Assembly: GCA_002737365.1 (NCBI GenBank)
Contig: NSIL01000010.1
Location: 1-64,000, forward strand
Direction of reading: 5' to 3'
DNA: 64,000 bases
From: Acidobacterium sp.
GTDB lineage: Bacteria > Acidobacteriota > Vicinamibacteria > Vicinamibacterales > UBA2999
The notes under the pieces are model-generated. The model ran no database searches. It had not been told where the DNA came from and saw only the letters and a program-made list of their open reading frames with translations. Within the stretch, counting starts at the first letter, position 1. Every line of letters starts with the position of its first letter. Made by a program: the position numbers and the translations under genes. Shown here piece by piece: positions 45,138 to 55,812 of the stretch.

Positions 45138-48100
45138 ATGACAGACTTCGTCCACCTTCACCTGCACACCGAGTTCTCGCTACTCGACGGCGCCTGCCGC
45201 ATCGACGAGTTGCTGGACGAAGCCGCACGACTGAAGATGCCGGCGCTGGCCGTGACCGAACACGGCAACATGTTTTCGTCGGTGATGTTCCACGATGCCG
45301 CGCGCAAGCGTGGCATCAACCCCATTCTCGGCTGCGAGGTCTACGTCGCGCCGGGCGATCGCCGCGATAAGAGCGGCACGCCCGGCGAGACCGCCAACCA
45401 CCTGGTGTTGCTGGCCGAAAACGAGCAGGGGTTCAAGAACTTGATCAAGCTGGTCTCTTCTGGCTACACCGAGGGCTTCTACTACAAACCGCGCATCGAC
45501 AAGCAACTCCTCGCGCGGCACGCCGAAGGACTGATTGGCCTGAGCAGTTGCCTCAAGGGTGAAGTGGCGTGCGGGATTCGCGCCGAGCAGATGCCCAAGG
45601 CCCTCGCCGCTGCCGCGCAGTATCGCGACATTCTGGGTAAGGGCAACTTTTTCCTCGAAATGCAGTTCCAGGGCATTGAGGAGCAGCGCATCGTCAACAA
45701 CGGCTTACTCCCGATCGCGCGCGACTTGGAGATGCCGCTGGTCGTCACCAACGACGTGCACTACCTGCGGCACGGCGACCACAAGCCGCACGACATCCTG
45801 CTGTGCATTGGCACCGGCAAGTCGGTCAACGACGAGAATCGCCTGAAGTATCACGGCGACCAGTTCTTCCTGAAGACCGCTGCGCAGATGGCCGAGGTGT
45901 TCGGGGACTATCCCGAGGCGATGAAGAACACGCTGTTGATCGCCGAGCGCTGCGACGTGACCATTCCGTCGGGCCAGAACCACCTGCCGAAGTTCGCTGT
46001 CCCCGAGGGCTACACGCTCGACGAGTACTTCGAGCACGTCACCCGCGAAGGCTTTAAGCTGCGGCTGGAGCGCCTGCGCCAGGTCGACGACAAGGGCGAG
46101 CTTCGCCACACCCTGGCGGAGTACGACGAACGTCTCGCCTACGAAATCGCCATGATCAAGAAGATGGAATACCCCGGGTACTTCATGATCGTGTGGGATT
46201 TCATCCGCTATGCGCGCGAGCACGGCATCCCGGTCGGACCCGGCCGCGGGTCGGCCGCCGGCAGCCTGGTGGCCTGGGCCCTGCGCATTACCGACGTCGA
46301 TCCGCTGCACTACGACCTGATTTTCGAGCGCTTCCTGAATCCCGAGCGCGTGTCGCTGCCTGATATCGACGTCGACTTCTGCGAGCGGCGGCGTGGGGAA
46401 GTGATCGCCTACGTGACCGAGAAGTACGGTCGCGAGAACGTCTCGCAGATCATCACCTTCGGCACGATGAAGGCCAAGGCGGTCATTCGCGATGTCGGCC
46501 GCGTCATGGACATGCCGTACGCGGACGTCGACAAGATCGCCAAGCAGATTCCGCCGGCGCTCGACATGACCCTCGAGAAGGCGCTGGCCGAGAATCCCAT
46601 CCTGCGCGATATGGCCCGCGCTGACAGCCGCGTCAACGACGTGCTGGAAATGGGCAAGCGGCTCGAGGGGGTGTCGAGAAACGCCGGCGTCCACGCGGCC
46701 GGCGTCGTGATCGCGCCAGGACCGATCACCGACTACGCCCCGCTCTACAAGAGCAACCGCGACGAAATCACGACCCAGTGGGCCATGAAAGAGGTCGAGC
46801 GCGTCGGCCTGCTGAAGATGGACTTTCTCGGCCTGAGCACGCTCACGCTGATCAACGACGCGCTCGCTGAGATCAAGCGCACCGAGAATATCGTCCTCGA
46901 CATTGACAACGTGCCGCTCGATGATGCGAAGACGTATCAGTTGTTTATCGAGGGCCAGACCTACGGAATTTTCCAGTTTGAGAGCTCGGGCATGCGCGAG
47001 ATTCTGCGACGCGCCAAGCCGCAACGGCTCGAAGACCTGATCGCCATGAACGCCCTGTATCGTCCCGGTCCGCTCAAGGGCGGCATGGTCGACGATTACA
47101 TCAACCGCAAGGCGGGACGCAGCGTGGTGAAATACGACCTGCCGATCCTGGAGCCGGTGCTGGCCGACACCTACGGCGTCATTGCCTACCAGGAACAGGT
47201 CATGCGCATGGCGTCGGTGGTGGCCGGCTTCACCATGGGCCAGTCCGACGTACTCCGCAAGGCCATGGGTAAAAAAGATCCCAAGGTCATGGCGACGCAG
47301 CGCGAAGCTTTTATGAAGGGCGCGCTGGAGAAGCAGGTCAACGAAAAGAAGGCCAGCAAGATTTTCGAGTTGATGGAGTACTTCGCCGGCTATGGCTTCA
47401 ACAAGTCGCACTCCACGGCCTACGCGTTCCTGGCCTACCAGACGGCATATCTCAAGGCGAATTTCCCCAGGCATTTTGCCGCCGCACTGTTGACCATCGA
47501 AGCCGCCAACACCGAGAAGTTGGCGGTCTACATCGGCGAATCGCGCGAGCGCGGCATCGCGGTACTGCCGCCCGACATCAACGTCAGCCAGTTGCACTTC
47601 ACGGTGGTCCCGGAAGGGGTGCGGTTCGGGCTCACCGCCATCAAGGGTCTGGGCGAAGGCGCCATCCGCAGCCTGATCGAGGTGCGCGAGCGGGCGGGGC
47701 GGATCACCTCCGTTCATCAGCTCTGCGAAGAACTAGACCTGCGGCTGGTGAACAAGAAGGTGCTCGAAGCACTGGTGCGCTCAGGCGCGTGTGACAGCCT
47801 GGTGCCCAAGGACATCCCGCTGACGGCCGGTCGCGCCAAGTTGTTTGGCGCCGTCGACAGCGCCATTGAACACGGCAACCGCACGCAGCGCGATCGCGAT
47901 CAAGGTCAGGCCGACTTGTTTGGCGGCGGGGAAGAGGGCGGACTCTCGATCATCCGTCTTCCCGATGCTCCGCCCTGGACCGAGATGGAGTTGCTGTCGC
48001 ACGAGAAGGAGGCGCTCGGTCTCTATCTCAGTGGCCACCCGATCAATCGCCACGCGGAGAGCCTGCGCGCGTTCGGCGCGAAGACCGTGGGCGACCTGAC

Positions 48101-48659
48101 GCTCAGCGAAATCCCGGAGGGTGTCGACGGCGCCACAGGCCGGTTGGTCCTGGACGATGTCTATGTCGGCGGTATTGTCGGCGGCATTCGCAGCCTGAAG
48201 ACCAAGAAGGGCGATCCGATGTGCGTGTTCACGCTCGAGGATCACCAGAGCTCGGTCGAAGTGGTAGTGTTCCCGGAAATGTACGGCAAGCACCGGACGG
48301 TGATCGAGAATGGTGCGCTGCTGCTGGTTCGCGGCAAGTTCGAGCGCGATGAAGAGAATTCGCGGTTCCAGTGCACCGACATGATGCCGCTGGCGCTGCT
48401 CAAGGAGCGGCTGTCGCGCGGGGTCAGGATCCGGTTGAAGGCGACCTGCCCGCGTGAGACGATTGAGGCGCTATGGGAGCTGCTGCCCAAGCACCGTGGC
48501 GACCGGCCGGTGGCTCTCGAGGTCGAGTTGAACGGCGGCGCTCACCACGTCATCGTTCGCGCCGACGTCACCGCCTCGATCCGCGTCCGGACATCGGAAC
48601 AGTTTGTGGCCGATGTGGAGCGCATTTGCGGCCCGGGCTCCGTGACCGTACATTCCTGA
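45138..48659 (+). CDS. dnaE: DNA polymerase III subunit alpha
   Basis: FVHLHLHTEFSLLDGA PHP domain; LPDIDVDFCERRRGEVIAYV; YGFNKSHSTAYAFLAYQTAYLKANFPRHF. Confidence 0.97.
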   Translation: MTDFVHLHLHTEFSLLDGACRIDELLDEAARLKMPALAVTEHGNMFSSVMFHDAARKRGINPILGCEVYVAPGDRRDKSGTPGETANHLVLLAENEQGFKNLIKLVSSGYTEGFYYKPRIDKQLLARHAEGLIGLSSCLKGEVACGIRAEQMPKALAAAAQYRDILGKGNFFLEMQFQGIEEQRIVNNGLLPIARDLEMPLVVTNDVHYLRHGDHKPHDILLCIGTGKSVNDENRLKYHGDQFFLKTAAQMAEVFGDYPEAMKNTLLIAERCDVTIPSGQNHLPKFAVPEGYTLDEYFEHVTREGFKLRLERLRQVDDKGELRHTLAEYDERLAYEIAMIKKMEYPGYFMIVWDFIRYAREHGIPVGPGRGSAAGSLVAWALRITDVDPLHYDLIFERFLNPERVSLPDIDVDFCERRRGEVIAYVTEKYGRENVSQIITFGTMKAKAVIRDVGRVMDMPYADVDKIAKQIPPALDMTLEKALAENPILRDMARADSRVNDVLEMGKRLEGVSRNAGVHAAGVVIAPGPITDYAPLYKSNRDEITTQWAMKEVERVGLLKMDFLGLSTLTLINDALAEIKRTENIVLDIDNVPLDDAKTYQLFIEGQTYGIFQFESSGMREILRRAKPQRLEDLIAMNALYRPGPLKGGMVDDYINRKAGRSVVKYDLPILEPVLADTYGVIAYQEQVMRMASVVAGFTMGQSDVLRKAMGKKDPKVMATQREAFMKGALEKQVNEKKASKIFELMEYFAGYGFNKSHSTAYAFLAYQTAYLKANFPRHFAAALLTIEAANTEKLAVYIGESRERGIAVLPPDINVSQLHFTVVPEGVRFGLTAIKGLGEGAIRSLIEVRERAGRITSVHQLCEELDLRLVNKKVLEALVRSGACDSLVPKDIPLTAGRAKLFGAVDSAIEHGNRTQRDRDQGQADLFGGGEEGGLSIIRLPDAPPWTEMELLSHEKEALGLYLSGHPINRHAESLRAFGAKTVGDLTLSEIPEGVDGATGRLVLDDVYVGGIVGGIRSLKTKKGDPMCVFTLEDHQSSVEVVVFPEMYGKHRTVIENGALLLVRGKFERDEENSRFQCTDMMPLALLKERLSRGVRIRLKATCPRETIEALWELLPKHRGDRPVALEVELNGGAHHVIVRADVTASIRVRTSEQFVADVERICGPGSVTVHS

Positions 48660-48660
48660 T

Positions 48661-48686
48661 GCCCAAGCCTCAAGGCCCAAGCCCCG
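48661..48686 (-). repeat. GGGCTTGG-type repeat copy between dnaE and accA
   Basis: - strand CGGGGCTTGGGCCTTGAGGCTTGGGC; related to 9372-9388 and 23051-23066. Confidence 0.6.
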
Positions 48687-48688
48687 TT

Positions 48689-49645
48689 ATGCCTGACTTA
48701 CTTGACTTCGAAGAACCGATCGCCATCCTGCTAAAGGAAATCGAGGCGCTGCTGACGCTCGCGGTCAGCGACGACCGCGACCGTGAGATCGCCCGGCGCG
48801 AGAAGCGCGTCTCGGCCATTCGCGGCGAGCTCTACAAGAACCTGACGCCCTGGCAGCGGGTGCAGGTGGCACGGCACCCGGGCCGGCCGACAACGCTCGA
48901 TTATGTCGAGTGGCTGTTCACCGACTTCGTCGAGCTGCATGGCGATCGCCGCTTTGCCGATGACCATGCGATTGTCACCGGCACGGCGTTCTACAAGGGC
49001 GCGCCCGTCATGGTGGTCGGTCACCAGAAGGGCAGTGACACCAAGCAGAAGATCTACCGGAACTTTGGCTACGCGCGGCCCGACGGCTATCGCAAGGCCC
49101 TGCGCACCATGCAGATGGCGCAGAAGTTCGGACGGCCGATCATCTCGTTCGTTGACACCCCGGCGGCGTTTCCCGGCATCGAGTCCGAGGAGCGCGGCGT
49201 GGCCGAGGCGATCGCGCTCAACCTGCGCGAGATGGCGATGCTCGAAGTGCCCGTGATCGTGGTCGTACACGGTGAAGGCGGCAGTGGCGGGGCGCTCGGC
49301 CTCGCGGTCGGCGACCGCATCCTGATGCATGAGTTTGCGATCTATAGCGTGATTCCGCCTGAAGGCTGTGCCGCCATCCTGTGGCGCGATGCGGCCAAGA
49401 AAGTGGAGGCCGCCGAGGCGTTGAAGATCACCGCCCCCGACCTGCTGAAGCTCGAGGTCATTGACGAGATCGTGCTCGAGCCGGTCGGCGGCGCGCATAC
49501 CAATCCCAGCCAGGCCGCCGCGCTGCTTGATGTCGCCCTGCAACGTTCGCTCGCCGAGGTCTCGGCGCTCGGCGTCGAGGAGCGGTTGGACCAGCGCTAC
49601 GCCAAGTTCCGCAAGATGGGCTCCGTCGGGATCATCGAAGCCTAG
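48689..49645 (+). CDS. accA: acetyl-CoA carboxylase carboxyltransferase subunit alpha
   Basis: ELHGDRRFADDHAIVTGTAFYKGAPVMVVGHQKGSDTKQKIYRNFGYARPDGYRKALRTMQMA; alternative upstream ATG 48659. Confidence 0.95.
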   Translation: MPDLLDFEEPIAILLKEIEALLTLAVSDDRDREIARREKRVSAIRGELYKNLTPWQRVQVARHPGRPTTLDYVEWLFTDFVELHGDRRFADDHAIVTGTAFYKGAPVMVVGHQKGSDTKQKIYRNFGYARPDGYRKALRTMQMAQKFGRPIISFVDTPAAFPGIESEERGVAEAIALNLREMAMLEVPVIVVVHGEGGSGGALGLAVGDRILMHEFAIYSVIPPEGCAAILWRDAAKKVEAAEALKITAPDLLKLEVIDEIVLEPVGGAHTNPSQAAALLDVALQRSLAEVSALGVEERLDQRYAKFRKMGSVGIIEA

Positions 49646-49646
49646 C

Positions 49647-51380
49647 GTGGTGGTTCCTCCAATCTGGAATACCCGCCCTCACGACGAGGCGCAGGCGACG
49701 GTGCTCGCGACGACGCTCGGGCTGTCACCAGTCACCGCGCGCCTGCTGGCGATTCGTGGCTTGATCGATCCGGACGAGGCGGCGCGCTTTCTCAAGCCGT
49801 CGCTCGACCAGCTGTTGGATCCCTTCCTGCTGACCGATGTCGGCAAGGCCGCTGACCGGCTCCTGGCGGCGATTGCCGCGAAGCAACGCATCGCGGTGCA
49901 TGGCGACTACGACGTCGACGGCATCACCTCCACGGTGATCCTGCGCCGGGCGCTCGAGTTGCTCGGCGCCGACGTCGGTCACTTCATTCCCGAACGGCTG
50001 ACCGACGGCTACGGCCTGCAGCCCAACACCATCGACCGGTTGCATGCGGAGGGCGTGATGTTGATCGTCTCGGTTGACTGCGGCATTCGTGGCGCCGAGG
50101 CCGCCCGTCGCGCCCGTGACCTGGGCGTCGACCTGATCATCACCGACCATCACGAGCCGGACACGGCCTTGCCCGACTGCTTTGCGGTGGTCAACCCGAA
50201 GCGTCACGACTGTCGCTATCCCGATAAGAACCTGGCCGGGGTCGGCGTGGCGCTCAAGCTGGTGCAAGCCTTGTGTCACCGCACCGGGAAGTCGTCGTGG
50301 CTGCCGGGGTTTGTGAAAATCGCTGCGATCGGCACGCTCGCCGATGTGGTGCCGCTGATTGGCGAGAACCGCGTGATCGCCAAGCTGGGCCTGCAGATGC
50401 TGACCAAGGGGCCACACAAGGTCGGCTTGCGCGCGCTGCTCGAGGTCGCCGGCCTCACCGGCAAGACGATCGATGCGTACCACATCGGTTTCATGGTCGC
50501 GCCACGCCTCAACGCCGCCGGCCGTATGAGCACGCCTGACATTGCCACCCGGCTGCTGCTGGCCTCGGACGACTCGATGGAGGAGGAGGCGCGGGCCCTG
50601 GCCGGGCAACTCGAAGCCGAGAATACGAGACGACGGACGGAAGATCAGGACATTCTAGCCAAGGCCAAAAAGATTGTCGCATCCGATCCCGAGGTCGGGG
50701 CGCGCAGCGTGCTGGTCGTCGCTGGCGAAGGCTGGCATCGCGGCGTGATCGGCATCGTCGCGTCGAAGCTGGTCGACGCGTTCTATCGGCCTGCCATCGT
50801 GTTGTCGATCGAGGATGGTATGGCGCACGGGTCCTGCCGCAGCATTCCCGGCTTCGACATGCTGGCGTGCCTGGAGTCGTGCGCACCGATGCTGAGCCGC
50901 TTTGGCGGTCATAAACAGGCGGCCGGCCTGCAGCTTGAAGCGGCACGCATCAGGGATTTTCGGCAGGCGGCCAACGCGCACGCTGACAACCGCCTGGGCC
51001 CCGACGATCTTCGCCCGCGCCTGTGGCTGGACGGTCCGCTGAAACTGAGCGAACTGACGGACCGTGTGATCGGCGAGTTTGCCGCGCTGGCGCCGTTCGG
51101 GCCGAGCAACCCGAAGCCCCGGTTCCACACCGGGCCGGTGGCGATCGTGGATGGCCCGCGCCTCCTCAAGGAACGCCACCTCAAGATGAGTCTGAAGCAG
51201 GACGGACGGGTGTTGCGCGCCATCCAGTGGAATGCCGCCGAGCGCGAATCGAAGCTCACGGCCCAGAAGGACGGCGTCGAGATCGCCTATACGGTCGAAG
51301 AGAACGAGTTCCGCGGCGAGAAACACGTGGAGCTGCGACTGGACGACTTCAGAGCCACAGAGAAGACAGCCGCCGGTTAG
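49647..51380 (+). CDS. recJ: single-stranded-DNA-specific exonuclease RecJ
   Basis: DHH motif IAVHGDYDVDGITSTVIL, LIITDHHEPDTALPDCFAVVNPKR; GTG start. Confidence 0.94.
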   Translation: MVVPPIWNTRPHDEAQATVLATTLGLSPVTARLLAIRGLIDPDEAARFLKPSLDQLLDPFLLTDVGKAADRLLAAIAAKQRIAVHGDYDVDGITSTVILRRALELLGADVGHFIPERLTDGYGLQPNTIDRLHAEGVMLIVSVDCGIRGAEAARRARDLGVDLIITDHHEPDTALPDCFAVVNPKRHDCRYPDKNLAGVGVALKLVQALCHRTGKSSWLPGFVKIAAIGTLADVVPLIGENRVIAKLGLQMLTKGPHKVGLRALLEVAGLTGKTIDAYHIGFMVAPRLNAAGRMSTPDIATRLLLASDDSMEEEARALAGQLEAENTRRRTEDQDILAKAKKIVASDPEVGARSVLVVAGEGWHRGVIGIVASKLVDAFYRPAIVLSIEDGMAHGSCRSIPGFDMLACLESCAPMLSRFGGHKQAAGLQLEAARIRDFRQAANAHADNRLGPDDLRPRLWLDGPLKLSELTDRVIGEFAALAPFGPSNPKPRFHTGPVAIVDGPRLLKERHLKMSLKQDGRVLRAIQWNAAERESKLTAQKDGVEIAYTVEENEFRGEKHVELRLDDFRATEKTAAG

Positions 51381-51492
51381 ACGCCGATTGTTCAGTCATC
51401 GGGTTCCGTCGGCTGGGTCGTCCACCTGACTCCCGGGTCGAGCCCAGTCTGCGGCTGTACTTATTGAATCTGCGGCTGGTACAATCGAGGGC

Positions 51493-53592
51493 GTGACTTC
51501 CTGGCAGACACGCGCGCAGGCGGCGCTGGCGCTGGTCGCGTTCGGCGTGGTCGGCGCGGTCGGCTACACGCTGCGCCCGCGCGAAGCGCGCCTCGCGCCA
51601 GCCGTCCTCGAGCGGCTTGATCCCAAGGCCACGATCGAGACGCGCGGCGGCGATGTCATCCAGTTAAAAGGCTCGCGGCAAGACGCGCGCATCGAGTTCG
51701 AAAGTCAGGTCACCTACGACACCGGCGAGACCAAGCTGATCGGCGTCAAGGTCTCGGTCGACAACCGCGCCGGCCGCAGCTACACCATCACCGGCAAGGA
51801 AGCCCGCGTCGGCGAGGACCAGACGAGCTACGACCTCCAGGGCGACGTCAAGCTCGAGACCAATGACGGATTGACGGCGTTCTCTGAACAGGCCACCTAT
51901 GCCGACGCCGAGAACATTGTGAAGGCGCCCGGTCCGGTCCGCTTTACTCGTGGTCGCATGTCCGGCACCGGCATCGGCTTCACCTACGACGAGCAACGTG
52001 ACACCCTGTGGCTGCTAGATCAGGCAGTGATTCACGTCGCGCCTGAGGGCACGAGCGGCCCCATGGACGTCATGGCCGGCGCTTTTGGTTTTGCCCGTAC
52101 CGACCGCTACATGCGCTTCGAGCGCACCATGCACATGGACCGCGAGGGCCAGACCATTGATGCCAACGAGGCGGTCGTGCACCTCTTCACGGATCGCGAT
52201 GAGCCGGATCTAATCGAACTGCGCGGCGACTCGCGTGTCTCGGGCGGCACGGGCATGGGCGCGCTCCAGTCGATGTCGGCGCGCGACATGAATCTGGACT
52301 ATCGCGATGACGGCCGCTCGCTGCAGCAGGCGACGTTGGCTGGGCAGAGCGCCATCCAGTTGGCGGGGAAGGGCGGTGCATCGGGCCAGGCGCTGGAGGG
52401 CGAATTTCTCGAAATCTCTCTGGCGCCTGATGGCAGTGTCAGCAGCTTGTCGTCGCGGCAGAACGTGACCGTGACGCTGCCGGCCACGCGCGATACGGCC
52501 GCCAGAACTATTCGTTCGAATGTCTTGACGGCCACCGGCGGCGCGCAGGGGCTGTCGGCCATGAACTTCACCGAGGGCGTGAATTACACCGAGGCCGCGA
52601 CGCGGACACAGGGCGCCCGTGTGGCTCGCGCGCAGAGCCTGGTGGCGGCGCTCGATCCGGCCGCCGGCACGCTGCAAGAGGCCACGTTCACCGGCACGTT
52701 CCAGTTCGCCGATGGCCCGTTGACCGCCACCAGCAACCTAGCGAAGTATCGCATCGGTGCCGGAACGCTGGCCCTGAGCGGCAAGCAGGGCACCGCCGAT
52801 CCGCAGATCAAGGACGAGGCGCTCACCATCGAGGCCACCACCATCGACGTGACGCTGAACCCCAGGAGGATGGTGGCCACGGGCAAGGTTCGCAGCGCCT
52901 TGCTGCCGCCAGGGAAGTCCGCCGGAGCCGCCGGTCCCGGCAAGCGCCCGGGTCTGCTGAGCGACCAGGATCCAGTGCAGATCATTGCCGAGTCACTGAC
53001 CTACGACGAAGTGCAGCGCCGTGGTGAATACCAGGGACAGGCGGTGTTGCTGCAGGGCCAGACGCAGATCAACGCCGACAGCCTGACGATTGACGAAAGC
53101 AAGGGCGACCTGATTGCGGTGGGCAAGGTCATCACGTCGCTCGCCATCCTCCGCAAGAACGCCACGGCCGGCACGCCGTCGCCAGCCACGATCGGCCGCA
53201 GCGGCTCATTCACCTACACCGACCAGGGCCGCCGTGCGACCTACCTGACGGCCGCGACCCTTGATGGTGAAACCGGTAACCTGCGCGCCGAGAAGATCGA
53301 GATCGTGCTGGCGCCGGAAGAGAACAGCCTGTCCCGCCTCGAGGCCATCGACAAGGTCACCGCCCTGGTCGACAAGCGCACCGTCACCGGCGCGCGGTTG
53401 TCGTACGTGCCGGCCGATGAGAAGTACGTCGTCAATGGCGCTCCTGTCACGATGGTCGATGCTGACTGCCAGGAGCTGAGCGGCAAGACGTTGACCTTCT
53501 TCAAGGCGTCCGATAGAGTCCAAGTTGACGGCAACGACGAAATCCGCACGCAGACCAAGGGCGGCGGCAAATGTGCCCCAACGCCCAAATAA
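51493..53592 (+). CDS. LptC-LptA-like fused OstA/LPS-transport protein
   Basis: N-terminal TM + LptC-like domain, then repeated OstA-like segments ([36 protein letters not shown]); TAATG overlap with lptB. Confidence 0.78.
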   Translation: MTSWQTRAQAALALVAFGVVGAVGYTLRPREARLAPAVLERLDPKATIETRGGDVIQLKGSRQDARIEFESQVTYDTGETKLIGVKVSVDNRAGRSYTITGKEARVGEDQTSYDLQGDVKLETNDGLTAFSEQATYADAENIVKAPGPVRFTRGRMSGTGIGFTYDEQRDTLWLLDQAVIHVAPEGTSGPMDVMAGAFGFARTDRYMRFERTMHMDREGQTIDANEAVVHLFTDRDEPDLIELRGDSRVSGGTGMGALQSMSARDMNLDYRDDGRSLQQATLAGQSAIQLAGKGGASGQALEGEFLEISLAPDGSVSSLSSRQNVTVTLPATRDTAARTIRSNVLTATGGAQGLSAMNFTEGVNYTEAATRTQGARVARAQSLVAALDPAAGTLQEATFTGTFQFADGPLTATSNLAKYRIGAGTLALSGKQGTADPQIKDEALTIEATTIDVTLNPRRMVATGKVRSALLPPGKSAGAAGPGKRPGLLSDQDPVQIIAESLTYDEVQRRGEYQGQAVLLQGQTQINADSLTIDESKGDLIAVGKVITSLAILRKNATAGTPSPATIGRSGSFTYTDQGRRATYLTAATLDGETGNLRAEKIEIVLAPEENSLSRLEAIDKVTALVDKRTVTGARLSYVPADEKYVVNGAPVTMVDADCQELSGKTLTFFKASDRVQVDGNDEIRTQTKGGGKCAPTPK

Positions 53593-54320
53593 TGTCTTCG
53601 ACCCTCAGCACACACGAACTGACCAAGACCTACGGCGGACGCACCGTGGTGCGGGGCGTGAGCCTGGACGTGAATTCCGGCGAGGTGGTGGGATTGCTCG
53701 GCCCCAACGGTGCCGGCAAGACCACGACGTTCTACATGACGGTCGGGCTGACCGCGCCCGACTCGGGGCGCGTGACGCTCGACGGCAAGGACGTCACGGG
53801 CGATGCGATGTACGTGCGCGCGCGCAAAGGCATCGGCTACCTGCCGCAGGAGGCTTCGATCTTCCGCGGCCTGACGGTGGAGCAGAACATTCTCGCCATT
53901 CTGGAGACGCTGGACCTGGATGCCGCGGCGCGCCGCCGCCGTCTGCGCGAGTTGCTCGCTGAGCTTGGGCTGACGCCGCTGGCCAACTCCCCGGCCTACA
54001 CCTTGTCTGGCGGCGAGCGGCGGCGCGCTGAGATCACCCGGGCGCTGGTGATGAACCCGCGTTTCATCCTCCTGGACGAGCCGTTCGCCGGCATCGATCC
54101 CATCGCCGTCACCGAGATTCAGAAAATCATCTTCCACCTGCGCGACCGCGGCATCGGCATCCTGATCACCGACCACAACGTTCTGCAGACCCTGAAGATC
54201 ACCGACCGCGCCTACATCGTGACCGACGGGGCCATTTTCCGCAGCGGCACGCCGGCGGTGCTCGCCGCCGACGAAGAAGTCCGGCGGATTTACCTCGGGA
54301 CCGATTTCCGGCTGGACTAA
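53592..54320 (+). CDS. lptB: LPS export ABC transporter ATP-binding protein LptB
   Basis: [57 protein letters not shown]. Confidence 0.95.
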   Translation: MSSTLSTHELTKTYGGRTVVRGVSLDVNSGEVVGLLGPNGAGKTTTFYMTVGLTAPDSGRVTLDGKDVTGDAMYVRARKGIGYLPQEASIFRGLTVEQNILAILETLDLDAAARRRRLRELLAELGLTPLANSPAYTLSGGERRRAEITRALVMNPRFILLDEPFAGIDPIAVTEIQKIIFHLRDRGIGILITDHNVLQTLKITDRAYIVTDGAIFRSGTPAVLAADEEVRRIYLGTDFRLD

Positions 54321-54337
54321 GATTGCACGAGCCGGAT

Positions 54338-55765
54338 ATGGGCATTCAGCAGAAGTTACAAACCAGGCTCGCGCAGAAGCTGATCCTGACACCGTCACTG
54401 CAACAGGCGATCAAGCTACTGCCGATGTCGACCTTGGAGCTGGCCGACCTCCTGAACCAGGAAGTCGTCGAGAACCCGCTGCTCGAAGAAGTGCCGACCG
54501 AAGACCTGCAGCCTGTGGATGCGCCGCCGGCGGCTGAGAAGGATGCGGAAGCCAAGGCCCAGGCCGACAAGACCGATTCCTGGGACGACGCCGACTACGA
54601 GTACTTCTTCGGCGACTACCTGGACGACAGCTATCGTCCGCGCGCGCCGCAAGAGGTCAAGGAACTCCCGCCGATCGAGAACACCCTCTCCACTAGTTCA
54701 TCGCTCACCGATCACCTCGAGTGGCAGTTGTCGCTGCAGACCGAGGCCGAAGCCATTCGCGAGATCGGCGAAGCCATCATCGGCAACCTCGACGACCATG
54801 GCTACCTGGTGGCGTCGGTGGACGAAATCGCGTCGATGGGACCGTGGCCCGCTGATGATGTCGAGGCCGCGCTGCGCCTGATCCAGAGCTTCGATCCGAT
54901 CGGGGTGGCAGCGCGAGACCTGCAGGAGTGCCTCACGCTGCAGATCAGGCACTTGCAGCTCGAGGGCACACCGACCGAGAAGATCGTCTCCGAACACTTG
55001 CGCCTGCTGCATAACCACCAGATGCCGGAGCTGGCGCGCAAGCTCGGGCTGACCATCGAAGAGCTCAAGGGCCACGTCGAGATCATCCAACACCTCGACC
55101 CCAAGCCCGGCAGCCGCTTCAACCCACAGCCATCGCAGTACGTCATTCCCGACGTCTATATCGTCAAGGTCGAGGATCAGTACGTCGCGGTCCTGAATGA
55201 CGACGGCTTGCCGCAGCTCAGGATCAGCCCCTCCTACCGGCGTCTCTTGAGCAAGGAGAACGCCGACCCCGAGACAAACGCCTACGTCAAAGAGCGGCTC
55301 AATTCGGCGAAATGGTTGCTCAAGTCGGTGGAGCAGCGCCAGAGCACCGTGCGCAAGGTCGCCACCAGTCTGTGCACCTTCCAGCGCGACTTCCTCGATC
55401 ACGGCATCGAGCACCTGCGCCCGCTGGTGCTGCGCGACGTCGCCAACGACATCGGGATGCATGAGTCAACCGTCAGCCGCGTCGTCACCAACAAGTACAT
55501 GCATACGCCCCAGGGCGTGTTCGAGATGAAGTACTTTTTCCACAGCGGCATCAGCAGTTCATACGGCGACGCCGTGTCATCGGTGACGATCAAGAACCGG
55601 ATCAAGAAAATCATTGACAGCGAAGATCACAAGAAGCCACTCAGCGACTCGAAGATCGTCAACATCCTGCAGCGTGAGGGGCTGATGCTGGCCCGACGAA
55701 CCATTGCGAAGTACCGGGAAGAGCTGAAGATTCCCACCTCGAACCAGCGCAAGGTCATGTTCTAG
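54338..55765 (+). CDS. rpoN: RNA polymerase sigma-54 factor RpoN
   Basis: LTPSLQQAIKLLPMSTLEL; RpoN box ARRTIAKYREELKIPTSNQRK. Confidence 0.96.
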   Translation: MGIQQKLQTRLAQKLILTPSLQQAIKLLPMSTLELADLLNQEVVENPLLEEVPTEDLQPVDAPPAAEKDAEAKAQADKTDSWDDADYEYFFGDYLDDSYRPRAPQEVKELPPIENTLSTSSSLTDHLEWQLSLQTEAEAIREIGEAIIGNLDDHGYLVASVDEIASMGPWPADDVEAALRLIQSFDPIGVAARDLQECLTLQIRHLQLEGTPTEKIVSEHLRLLHNHQMPELARKLGLTIEELKGHVEIIQHLDPKPGSRFNPQPSQYVIPDVYIVKVEDQYVAVLNDDGLPQLRISPSYRRLLSKENADPETNAYVKERLNSAKWLLKSVEQRQSTVRKVATSLCTFQRDFLDHGIEHLRPLVLRDVANDIGMHESTVSRVVTNKYMHTPQGVFEMKYFFHSGISSSYGDAVSSVTIKNRIKKIIDSEDHKKPLSDSKIVNILQREGLMLARRTIAKYREELKIPTSNQRKVMF

Positions 55766-55812
55766 CAGTCAACGAGGCGGGCCAGTCGCCCGCCGGGACT
55801 TTGCCCGAGACG

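Noticed and set aside
45705-47717. 670-aa - strand ORF opposite dnaE
   Set aside because: Shadow ORF of dnaE; low-complexity His/Asp/Val/Gln-rich translation; dnaE is unambiguous on the + strand
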